Shown piece by piece: positions 51,518 through 59,411 of a stretch of 64,000 nucleotides of DNA. Location of the stretch: NCBI RefSeq assembly GCF_003664995.1, contig NZ_JFHL01000027.1, positions 1-64,000 on the forward strand. The letters run 5' to 3'. A program made the position numbers and the translations under genes. Each line of letters begins with the position of its first letter. The stretch's first letter is position 1. The stretch comes from Mesotoga sp. BH458_6_3_2_1. Its GTDB lineage: Bacteria > Thermotogota > Thermotogae > Petrotogales > Kosmotogaceae. The notes beneath the pieces were generated by a model, which saw nothing but the letters and a program-made list of their open reading frames with translations, was not told where the DNA came from and made no database searches.

Positions 51518-52624
51518 ATGCAGAGAGTATCGGATGATTTTGGAAGAAACCTGAGTGTTTCAGCCTCGGCAGCTTTGGAGTACGAGTCTCAGGGAGAGAA
51601 GATGTTGAAGAGGGTCAATGAGCTTATGGCGGCGAGAGAGGATATTTCTGAGCTTCTCGGCATGAATCCGCTATACATTATGTATGACAACAACTCGAAT
51701 CATCTTCGATTCATCTCAAATGTGATTAAGCTGAACGACTACGATCTCCTGGCGAAGACTCTACCCTGGGTCTATAAGACGTACACCTCGAGAAACTTCT
51801 CGGTCGATTTCTTTCCTGAAGTCTTGAAAGCCTGGATGAATGCAATAAATGAATTTCTAAGTCTGGAAGACGCCGCTCAAGTTGTCGAGGTATATAGGGC
51901 CATGCTGGATTCTCATAATGCGGCTGTTCAGCATGCTCAAGAAGGTCTTATCCAGATGAAGGTTGACGAGGACTGGAAGCCCGTCGAGAGGAAGACTGTC
52001 CTTGCGTTACTCACAGGCGATTACAAAGAGCTCAAAGAGATTGCTAACCGTTCAATCAACAGTGAAGAGTCGCTTGCCGATTTCTATCTGAAGGTAGTTC
52101 AACCGGCAATGTATGAGATAGGCTACCTGTGGCAGATCGGTGAGATATCCGTTGCCGAGGAGCATCTTGCGACTTCTCTCATGAACAGACTTATGGCAAG
52201 CACCTACAGCATGATCGAGACCGTGCCTTCGCACCCCAGAAGAAAGGCAGTAGTACTCAGTTCGCAGAACGAGTACCATGAGCTTGGAGCAAGGATAATA
52301 GCCGATCTTCTTGAGTTGAGTGGCTGGAACGTCAGCTATCTCGGTGCCAACACGCCGGTATCCGAAGTCCTTAAGCATCTGAAGAAAAATCTGCCTATGT
52401 TGCTTGCCGTTTCCGTTACAATGTCCTTCAACCTGGATCTCACGAAAAAGCTTATTCAATCCGTCAGATATGATAGTGATTTCGAGGAAATGAAGATCAT
52501 GGTTGGAGGTCTTGTAATCAACGAATCGGAGGACCTCTGGAAGAGGCTGGGAGCAGACGGAACTGCCGAATCGGCCGTTGAAGCTATCGAGCTTGCCAAA
52601 AAATGGTGGGAAGAACGTGAATGA
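51518..52624 (+). CDS. Cobalamin-binding sensor protein with CarH-like B12 module
   Basis: This 368-residue soluble protein has an N-terminal helical region (1-150, family unknown). A four-helix B12-capping bundle (about 155-235) follows and contains W205-x9-E215-H216 (LWQIGEISVAEEHLATS), the Wx9EH signature of CarH/LitR photoreceptors. The Rossmann B12 domain (about 243-365) has E252-x-H254-x-x-G257 (NEYHELG), His254 being the expected lower axial ligand. Unlike CarH it has no MerR DNA-binding domain, and the residue after Trp205 is Gln rather than His. It overlaps the downstream diguanylate cyclase by eight bases (GTGAATGA), so it is probably its sensory partner. Start at 51518 follows GGGGAG. 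Confidence 0.85.
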   Translation: MQRVSDDFGRNLSVSASAALEYESQGEKMLKRVNELMAAREDISELLGMNPLYIMYDNNSNHLRFISNVIKLNDYDLLAKTLPWVYKTYTSRNFSVDFFPEVLKAWMNAINEFLSLEDAAQVVEVYRAMLDSHNAAVQHAQEGLIQMKVDEDWKPVERKTVLALLTGDYKELKEIANRSINSEESLADFYLKVVQPAMYEIGYLWQIGEISVAEEHLATSLMNRLMASTYSMIETVPSHPRRKAVVLSSQNEYHELGARIIADLLELSGWNVSYLGANTPVSEVLKHLKKNLPMLLAVSVTMSFNLDLTKKLIQSVRYDSDFEEMKIMVGGLVINESEDLWKRLGADGTAESAVEAIELAKKWWEERE

Positions 52625-53552
52625 GCTGAGAAAGGCTATCCTTTCTAGGAGAGATGATTTCTTTTCCGTTCTCGAGAGTCTATCTGGAGCTATTCTAATT
52701 CTCTTTGACAACGAAGGCAACATCCTCGATCACAGCCCTTCTCTGATTTCTCTAGTCGAGAGAAGTGATACTCTCGTAGGCGAGAACATATGCGATCTTG
52801 TGGTGGACAATTCCCAAGCTCTATTGAAGAGACATGGAGAGAAGCCTGTGAGAATCGGTCTTAACGATTCAAGATCGAACATTCATCTAGTGAGCGGATT
52901 TGTCATGCTGGTCGACGAGTCAAGGAGGCTGTTTCTGGGCGTGAAGATCGGCCTTTCGGCCGGAGACATTATGGAGAGCATGTCGAAAGTTACGGATGAG
53001 CTCGCATCGCTAACGAGAGAGTTAGGGCGGAAGAACAAAGAGCTTCAGGCTGCAAATAAAGAGATAGAAAGACTGATGAACTGCGATCCATTGACTGGAT
53101 TGTCGAACAGGCGCGAGTTCATGAGCAGGCTCGATAAAGAGATAGAAAGCCTATGCTCGACCTGCAAACCTCTTTCAATAATTATGGCAGACATAGACGA
53201 CTTCAAGAAAGTCAACGACACTAGAGGCCACCCTGAGGGTGACAGAGTTCTGCAGCAGTTTGCCGATATCCTAAACGAGATAATCTCACCAAGGCGGACT
53301 ACTGTGAGATACGGCGGTGAGGAATTTATCGTAATGCTTCCCGAAACAACTTCGAAAGAGGCTACCGAGATTGCCGAACAGGTCAGAAAGAACTTCGAGG
53401 AAGAGACTGAGAAAAAGCTCGGATTTACAGTCACGGCCAGCTTCGGGGTCGCCACATTTAAACCTTCAGACACGAAATCAAGCATACTGAAGCGAGTTGA
53501 CGATGCTCTTTACAGTGCAAAATCCGGTGGAAAGAACAGAGTCGTGCATTGA
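52617..53552 (+). CDS. Diguanylate cyclase with N-terminal PAS-like domain (GGEEF)
   Basis: This 312-residue cytoplasmic protein has a PAS-like domain (about residues 5-115: FFSVLESLSGAILILFDNEG), a coiled coil (about 125-160: LTRELGRKNKELQAANKEIE) and a GGDEF domain with the active variant YGGEEF. The residues before it (SPRRTTVRY) lack the RxxD inhibitory site, unlike the cyclase at 4226. A GTG at 52617 with GGTGGG upstream is chosen; the frame is open 39 bases further up inside the sensor gene. It is translationally coupled to the B12-sensor protein, implying that cobalamin state or light controls c-di-GMP synthesis. Confidence 0.9.
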   Translation: MNELRKAILSRRDDFFSVLESLSGAILILFDNEGNILDHSPSLISLVERSDTLVGENICDLVVDNSQALLKRHGEKPVRIGLNDSRSNIHLVSGFVMLVDESRRLFLGVKIGLSAGDIMESMSKVTDELASLTRELGRKNKELQAANKEIERLMNCDPLTGLSNRREFMSRLDKEIESLCSTCKPLSIIMADIDDFKKVNDTRGHPEGDRVLQQFADILNEIISPRRTTVRYGGEEFIVMLPETTSKEATEIAEQVRKNFEEETEKKLGFTVTASFGVATFKPSDTKSSILKRVDDALYSAKSGGKNRVVH

Positions 53553-53867
53553 AATAGGTCACATCTGCTGACGAAGGCGAGTTTCCATTGAAAGAAGACG
53601 AAATGCTGACTCCGTCGGGAAGTGATGCTGCCTTTGGCAGAAAGCCTTCTCAGGTCCACCGTCAACGGTTCTCCGTCCTCCGAGTAGACCAAGAGCATAA
53701 GTGATACCGCTTTCAGCGGGAAGCATTCAGAAGCCAGTCAAAAGGCGAGAATCATCGCCGCCAGTGAAGGCTTCGCTTGCCGAGGCCAGTTCCGCTTCGC
53801 GGGGAAAGAGCAGCTGCAGATTGAAAGACACATTGCCACCTGTCGTGGACTCTTTAGCAAAGCGGTT

Positions 53868-53922
53868 TCAAAGAGTACACACCCCACCGCAAGCGATCCC
53901 CCCGCTCGAGCGGGGATTTAGG
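53868..53922 (+). repeat. Hairpin-bearing dispersed repeat (copy 2)
   Basis: Contains ACACACCCCACCGCAAGCG and CCCCGCTCGAGCGGGG. It is the near-exact reverse complement of 26796-26850. Confidence 0.75.
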
Positions 53923-54280
53923 AGCCGGACTTCAAGATGATCAGCTTAACGCGGACGAAAACCAGGTTGTCAGTCAACGGTCCTCCGTGCTTCGAAGAAC
54001 ACAGTCGCAATTTGCCTGTTTCAAGCTGCAAGCATAAGAACCACTGTGAGCTTAAAAGTGGAGAACCCGCTGATCGCTGTGAAGACAACGCTGTCCGTCA
54101 ATGGTTTTCCGAGAAGAGCCTGTCCTTCGATAAGATCAAAAAAACTAAAGAGGTCAGAGGTATGAGGGTAGACGTATGAAGATCAAGATCAAACATCCCA
54201 TACCAACATCATGAACTATTATCAGCATCTTGTGTTCCGTAGCTCTTTTCGAACCCGCAACCCCGATCGTTTCAAAGCAA

Positions 54281-54305
54281 GATCCCGAAACAAGTTCGGG
54301 ATGAC
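54281..54305 (+). repeat. Short hairpin repeat, identical to 327-351
   Basis: GATCCCGAAACAAGTT followed by CGGGATGAC is identical to 327-351, and a variant lies at 54556-54580. The arms TCCCGAA/TTCGGGA can pair. Confidence 0.8.
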
Positions 54306-54376
54306 TCTGAACAGGAGACCCCAAACAGGAGCCCTGAACAAGATCATTTCAGGACAGGCTCAGTGGGATGATAACT

Positions 54377-54540
54377 AACGGTTATTGCGAAAACGCCCAA
54401 TTCCGTCATTCCGACAAAGCTCCTGGTCGGAATCTTAATGCTATTGATTCAAGGCTCCTCTTGGCGAACGGAGAACCGCTCAACGTTCAACCAGTTTCTC
54501 TTGCTCTTACGAACCCCCGACCTCCGACCCCCAACCACGG
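54377..54540 (+). repeat. Dispersed ~150-base repeat, copy 3
   Basis: The same module as at 18274 and 27265, with the ordered words AACGGTTATTGCGAAAACGC, CCGACAAAGCTCCTGGTCGG, TTAATGCTATTG and GGCGAACGGAGAACC. Confidence 0.8.
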
Positions 54541-55189
54541 TTTCCCAAAAACCCAGATCCCGAAACAAGTTAAAGATGACCGAGTGATGTTCTTGCGAAA
54601 CCCGTGTCGCGATAACGAAGCGAGAAGACCTCAAAAGGTCACTACCGGGATGAGTGTGCAAACTATGGTGAGTAGCTTGGACTGAAGCAACAAAGCTTAA
54701 GAAATGAGTTTGTCCTTGTTCTGTTAATAATGTCTGATTAGAGCAATTCAGGCGGGTTTAGAAATGATAAGAATGGTTTATTCTGAAATAATCCAGAATT
54801 GTGGTTTTTTGTTTTCTTTATGGCAAGTAGTAAAATGAAGACGTTCTTTTACTGCCTAATCCTTTGCTTTTCCTCATGAGGAAGAGACTCAGAGTTAGAT
54901 TTCTGAACTTATGAATTTGTGAGATTTCACTTCACTTGAAATCTTTCGACGAGAGAACTTAATACCTTATAGAACCAGGAGGTGAAAGAATCTCTGTCAA
55001 ATAAGACTAAGTAAAACCATTATCTGAAAGCTAAGTAGATTAGTTTTGCAAGTTGCAATCTAAGCTCTTGAACTCCCGCCTTGGAGCGAAGAGTGTTTGG
55101 ATTTGCCTGTATGAGTTGATTTCTAGGAATCATTGGAAAGCCAACAATAAGAAAAAGAATTCATTAATAAGCAGAACGGAGGTATGCAA

Positions 55190-55375
55190 ATGGCAATGGA
55201 AAACGCAAAATTTGAGGTTTATGTGGATACGAAGGGCGAGTATAGATTTAGACTAAAAGCACCAAACGGCGAGATAATCGCTGCCAGTGAGGGCTATACG
55301 AGTAAGCAGGCTTGTTTGAATGGTATCGACGCGGTCAAGAAGTATGCTCCTCATGCGGACGTGGAAGAGGTCTAG
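55190..55375 (+). CDS. DUF1508 (YegP-like) small protein
   Basis: This 61-residue protein consists of a single DUF1508 unit (FEVYVDTKGEYRFRLKAPNGE, SEGYTSKQACLNGIDAVKK). E. coli YegP has two such units; single-unit versions are common. CGGAGG at 55177-55182 is best spaced for the ATG at 55190 rather than the one at 55184. Monocistronic, in a gene-poor stretch. The function of the family is not established. Confidence 0.87.
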   Translation: MAMENAKFEVYVDTKGEYRFRLKAPNGEIIAASEGYTSKQACLNGIDAVKKYAPHADVEEV

Positions 55376-56183
55376 TTTGAGGATTAGATAGCTCTTTGAA
55401 TTTCCAAGGCGGGAGGACTTTCCTGGAAGAATTTCGTACTTCGAGAGGTGTTTGCTACTTTGAATGGGAGTCTTAAGTTTTTCGAGGGACGACTAATAAG
55501 AAGCGACTGTCGGTATAAGTCTCTGAAGATTAGCAAACTCGTTCACATAAACGTGTGTCAGATAAGGCACACTTAGCTTAGAAAGAGTCTGGAACACACA
55601 GAAAGTTATCTCCGTTTAATTTTCAAAAGGTACGCGGTTGAAAACGCATTTCAAAACAAACACTCCCCACCGCTCAAGCGGGGAGTTAATATCAAGAGCA
55701 GAGAGATGAGTGAAGCGGTGTTTGTTTGATAATAATTGCTGATTCTGGAACTAAGGAAGAAGATGATGTGGGCAATGATGAGCCGTCAAAGCTGGCATTT
55801 AAGAGCGAAGATCGCGATTCTCGATTCTTGGGGTGTGAATGTTTCGCTTTCTCGTAGGCGAAGCGAATGTCAAAAAATGATCTTTGTCGTCTTATCTCGA
55901 TTTTATCGGTTAATGTATCTTAAACTTTAAGCGGCTGACGGAGGACGCCCTTTCAAAGGTAAAGCGGTTCTTACATGTGAAATCGCAGTCCCGGAGGTCT
56001 GTTTGATCTCATAACCGAAATCGATCAATGCAACTGAATAACCGACCTATTATAACTAGATTGAAACCAAGGCGAGATTTTTTCTACAGAAGTGGTCTTT
56101 CTTGCTTGAAGTTGTGATAAAATCACGATAGTAGACGGAGTCAAGATTGTACCAGATACCTGTAAACAGGAGGGGTGATCATT
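55376..56183. other. Gene-poor spacer with a hairpin repeat relative
   Basis: About 800 bases with no supported gene. At 55663-55686 is CCCCACCGCTCAAGCGGGGA, a short relative of the hairpin repeat at 53868. A 64-codon frame from 55736 has no ribosome site and poor composition. A promoter for the small gene at 56184 should lie near 56100-56125 (TAAAAT) but is weak. Confidence 0.5.
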
Positions 56184-56354
56184 ATGTCAAGAATGGTATT
56201 GATGCTCGCCGGTGTGGTAGTCCTGGTTATGGCTCTTCTAGCCTCATTCAACATCGGAACCGTTGTAGAGCCCGTCTGGCACGTTATATTCAAATGGATC
56301 GGCGGTGCTATTATGGTCCTTGTCGCCTATATGGACAAGGGTAAGAAGACTTAG
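56184..56354 (+). CDS. Small two-helix membrane protein
   Basis: This 56-residue protein starts at an ATG spaced correctly from AGGAGGGG (56167-56174). It reads MSRMVLMLAGVVVLVMALLA, then a loop, then a second hydrophobic segment (HVIFKWIGGAIMVLVAYM) and a basic end, DKGKKT. A strong terminator follows 21 bases after the stop, which supports a real gene. The family is not recognised. Confidence 0.8.
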   Translation: MSRMVLMLAGVVVLVMALLASFNIGTVVEPVWHVIFKWIGGAIMVLVAYMDKGKKT

Positions 56355-56375
56355 TCGAACTCTAAATATTTAGAG

Positions 56376-56395
56376 GCCCGGAGGATTCTCCGGGC
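56376..56395 (+). terminator. Rho-independent terminator of the small membrane protein gene
   Basis: GCCCGGAG-GATT-CTCCGGGC is followed by TGTTTATTT. Confidence 0.85.
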
Positions 56396-56439
56396 TGTTT
56401 ATTTGTGATATCTCGTTATGATTCCTTTCGTTTGAAGCT

Positions 56440-56598
56440 TCACTTTCTTATTTCAAGTTCTTTCAGTATCTCTAGCGCTTCTTGAAGCTCTACATTTGGC
56501 ACATCATACTGGTCGCCACGGCGGTCTTCCTCTTCAACAAAGAACTCCGGTATTACATTGTGCCTGCGAATCAAATTCCGTTCCGAGACTGTGAGGCG
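56440..56598 (-). other. In-frame coding-like extension after the SIR2 gene stop codon
   Basis: Immediately after the TAG at 56599-56601 the same frame stays open for 52 codons to a TGA at 56440-56442. The translation looks protein-like (NLIRRHNVIPEFFVEEEDRR, then YDVPNVELQEALEILKELEI). It could be the lost C-terminus of the SIR2 protein, a readthrough tail, or a tiny separate gene from a TTG at about 56574. Confidence 0.45.
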
Positions 56599-58680
56599 CT
56601 ACGACCGTTCTTTTTCTTCAAGTGCTTCGATTAATCCTCTGATTTCGGGGGAGTCGACTCCTGACTTTTCGATTGCCGAAAGGATCGCTCCGAAAGCAGG
56701 ATTTGATCTCTGAACGCTACTAAGATCAGATATTCTGCAAAGCCTCTCTAGTTCTCTTTCAATAGTCTCAACGACTTTCATTCTAAGTGATCTGGAGACT
56801 TTTCGAAGCGAGTTAGAGATGATCTTCGCGGTTTCTGCTTTCAGAACGGGATTTATCAGCCATCCATTGTCCAGGACGGTCATGATGCGGCAGTCGTCCG
56901 AGTATAAAGGATCTTCGGATACAGCATACAGCAGCATACGCCAGAGGATAGGAGCCCTGGATCGCCTCCACCATTCGTAATAGAAGTCCCTGTCTTTGTT
57001 GTCGGTTTTTATCAAGTGAAGGATCGTATCACGTACGAGATCTATATAGATATGAAGCCATTCCGGGTTTGACTCCGGCTCGCTCTCTTCGATGGTCTTT
57101 CTCGCGCTGCAGATGCTGTCGTACTCTCTTAAGGAGCTATTAGTTACCGACATGTCTGTGACGGCCTTCATTAGTTGCGAAGTCAGAATCGAAAGGATGT
57201 CTTCGTGTAGAGTGTCAAGGTTCGGTTCAATGATTTCAGACCAGAATCTCTTCAAGCAATCGGCTTCTACAAGAGGTTCAAGATCGTATTGCCTGTGAAA
57301 GAGGGAAAGCTTCGCTGGTTTTCCAGTCTGCGAAAGAGAGAAGAAGTTCTGAATGGCCTTCGCTACTATCCAAGGGTTTGCGGAGACATCGACCTTCTTC
57401 AGGGCTTTCAGCATTGCGAGACCCGGTGTTTCTCCTTTGTGCCAGTTGTTGAGGATCAGATTCAACCATTCTGCCTGACAGGTATCTGGAATCTCCAGAT
57501 CACTGTCTGCCATATGTTCCACGATTGAAGAGACCAGATATGGGTTCAAGGATGATCTTCTGGAGACCAAAAAAGTCAAGTGTTCCTGGCGACTGCTTCC
57601 GAAAGCGGTTTTTACGAACCAGCGGGTGAGAGACTTCTCGATCTCTGTGAGAGTCCCTTCCTCTCGGAAGAGATTGTCCAACATCGCCTTTGAATCGAGC
57701 CATTCCACCCATTCGAAGTCCTCTGCGAAACGACAAAAGATCACAGTGAGGTCTTCGCGGTTGAGACAGTATGTTAGGTAGCTGTCGACCTTTTGATCCT
57801 TAGTAGGTTTCTTGCAGGCAATGCTTTCAATTCTTTCGGTATGGGTTTCAATATCTGAACTGGCCAGGGAAGTCCAGTTTTCAAGAGCCTTCTGGAGTTC
57901 GTAATGCACTTTCTTCTTTTCGGGTGAAAGTGGATATGAAACGGGAATCACGTTGATCTCTTTCCACCTCTCGGCATCGCTGGCGCTGACAAGCGCGTAT
58001 CTGTTCGATTGCCTTATGTCCAGCCCTCTTGCGAGGTAATCGACTATGGTATCTCTATGGCTGTACCCTATGAAGAGAATCGTGTAATCCGATAGGTAAA
58101 GGTCCCTAAGAAAGTCCCTCGCCCAACCCTCGGTGAGGTAAGCTCTTCCGAAGTCCCTGTTCGTAACAACAAGCCACCTTGAATCCTGTTCCACGTTTCC
58201 GTGAAGATATACTATTCCCCTGAAGTCGTCGCCCCTCGGTAGAGCGGGCGCTCTGAAGATGTCGAAGCCGTCGTATCTCTCTCCGTAATTCTTCAAGACG
58301 GTTAGAAAGTGAGCGTCGTAATTTGTCGTTACAATTTTGAGGTCCCGGGCGCTTTTGAATAGAAGAGGAATAAGGCTGTGAAGCTGTGATGGCCTGGAAG
58401 TTTGTTCACTCATTATCTGCTTCACCATTTCGTGGACGCCCAGTCCGCCATTCTTAGAGTTGAGACTGCCGAGAAAGACGTCCGGAGGTTGGACTCGCTG
58501 CTGTTTGACGTAGTATTTTTGACCGTAGCTTTTCGCTACGGCCTTTGCTAGATCGACAAAACCGGGTATGTTTGACGGCGAGGCCATCGAAACACCGGCA
58601 CCCGCGAAGACTACCAGCCTTTCTTCCTCCTGCGCCCTTATTAGTTCTGTCGGAATATCTACATGGTCTGTTAAGAGCAT
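56599..58680 (-). CDS. SIR2-domain protein, possible NADase-type phage-defence effector
   Basis: This 693-residue protein has an N-terminal SIR2-like domain (about 20-270): the NAD loop LVVFAGAGVSMASPSNIPGF, IVTTNYDAHF with the Asn-Asp pair, the catalytic-type His in VYLHGNVEQ, and ILFIGYSHRDTIVDYLA. The remaining ~420 residues are helical and of no recognised family. SIR2-plus-helical proteins such as DSR and Thoeris-type effectors deplete NAD during phage infection, and this architecture fits. No second defence gene adjoins it, so it may act alone. ATG at 58680 follows GGGAGGA. It is flanked by AT-rich and repeat-rich DNA. Confidence 0.8.
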   Translation of the reverse strand: MLLTDHVDIPTELIRAQEEERLVVFAGAGVSMASPSNIPGFVDLAKAVAKSYGQKYYVKQQRVQPPDVFLGSLNSKNGGLGVHEMVKQIMSEQTSRPSQLHSLIPLLFKSARDLKIVTTNYDAHFLTVLKNYGERYDGFDIFRAPALPRGDDFRGIVYLHGNVEQDSRWLVVTNRDFGRAYLTEGWARDFLRDLYLSDYTILFIGYSHRDTIVDYLARGLDIRQSNRYALVSASDAERWKEINVIPVSYPLSPEKKKVHYELQKALENWTSLASSDIETHTERIESIACKKPTKDQKVDSYLTYCLNREDLTVIFCRFAEDFEWVEWLDSKAMLDNLFREEGTLTEIEKSLTRWFVKTAFGSSRQEHLTFLVSRRSSLNPYLVSSIVEHMADSDLEIPDTCQAEWLNLILNNWHKGETPGLAMLKALKKVDVSANPWIVAKAIQNFFSLSQTGKPAKLSLFHRQYDLEPLVEADCLKRFWSEIIEPNLDTLHEDILSILTSQLMKAVTDMSVTNSSLREYDSICSARKTIEESEPESNPEWLHIYIDLVRDTILHLIKTDNKDRDFYYEWWRRSRAPILWRMLLYAVSEDPLYSDDCRIMTVLDNGWLINPVLKAETAKIISNSLRKVSRSLRMKVVETIERELERLCRISDLSSVQRSNPAFGAILSAIEKSGVDSPEIRGLIEALEEKERS

Positions 58681-59411
58681 TATTCCTCCCACTGTCTTTT
58701 CTCTTAAGAAGTCTTATTCACAGATTGAAACTAGTTTCTGAGCAAATCTTCATCAATGAAATGATACTCCATTGCTGCAGCCAGTGTTTAGAAACAGCCG
58801 ATAATAGAGACTCTGACTGAATTAAGCGTAAGGCCTGATTTGAAGCGATGTCATACTATCGACTGATATTTGGCTAGCGCTACTGATCGTCAGATTACCC
58901 AAACAATAAATCGAAATTAAATATTTCAAATAACACTAATATAATTATGATTTTAAGTTACATTATGGAAATGATAACAATTATAGTTCAAAATATACTC
59001 CTTAAATCTCGATCTGGCTCAATCAATTGTTAATGATGTAACTTTTGTTATTAAGTACTGAATTTGGGAACCTTTCAGATTTGCTATCAATGAGTTTTTT
59101 TATTCAAATGATTATTCTACAATGACTTTCAGATAAGGCTTTTAGAATAAACATACATTAGAATTCAATTCATTTAAATTGCACGAGTTGAAATAAGGAT
59201 GAATGAAGCCGCTCGAACAGGCAAAACTCGGACGTATTTTCTCGCTATGATGCTAAACTGAAGTCAAGGAATGAAATACGCCCCTCTCCTTCACTCACTC
59301 AGCGCTTCATATCGAGTTATGGCTCCTTGCGATTATTATAAAAGCTTTTTGGAAATCACATAATGATTCTGTGTAAGATTACCAATTGTTGTTAATGGAG
59401 GAGGGATGAGG
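58681..59411. other. AT-rich intergenic region
   Basis: About 730 bases, strongly AT-rich from 58900 to 59190, with no supported gene. It separates two divergent genes and should contain both promoters; TATTATAAAAG near 59334 is a possible -10 for the lipoprotein gene. The base composition differs from the rest of the window. Confidence 0.5.

Larger units (their letters stand above)
53553..55189. repeat. Mosaic intergenic repeat island 4 and AT-rich spacer
   Basis: From 53553 to about 54690 the sequence is assembled from the same words as islands 1-3: the hairpin element at 53868-53922, the word pair at about 54029-54080, GATCCCGAAACAAGTT at 54281 and 54556, and the ~150-base module at 54377-54540. 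Open frames here are considered non-coding. From 54700 to 55170 it is ordinary AT-rich spacer. An isolated AGGAGGTG at about 54978 has no start codon at the right distance. Confidence 0.7.

Noticed and set aside
53701-54685. Open frames in the fourth repeat island
   Set aside because: They are made of the same repeated words and show no protein family pattern.
1-54690. CRISPR array from the recurring short repeats
   Set aside because: The repeats are irregularly spaced, vary in length and order, and no cas genes are present.
54978-55020. A perfect-looking ribosome site AGGAGGTG suggesting a hidden gene
   Set aside because: No ATG, GTG or TTG at a workable distance opens a frame of useful length.
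55736-55930. A 64-codon frame upstream of the small membrane protein
   Set aside because: No ribosome site, an unusual composition and no recognisable pattern.
56147-56344. A 65-codon frame overlapping the small membrane protein
   Set aside because: It is out of frame with the well-placed ribosome site. The 56-residue frame from 56184 has membrane helices and a matching terminator.
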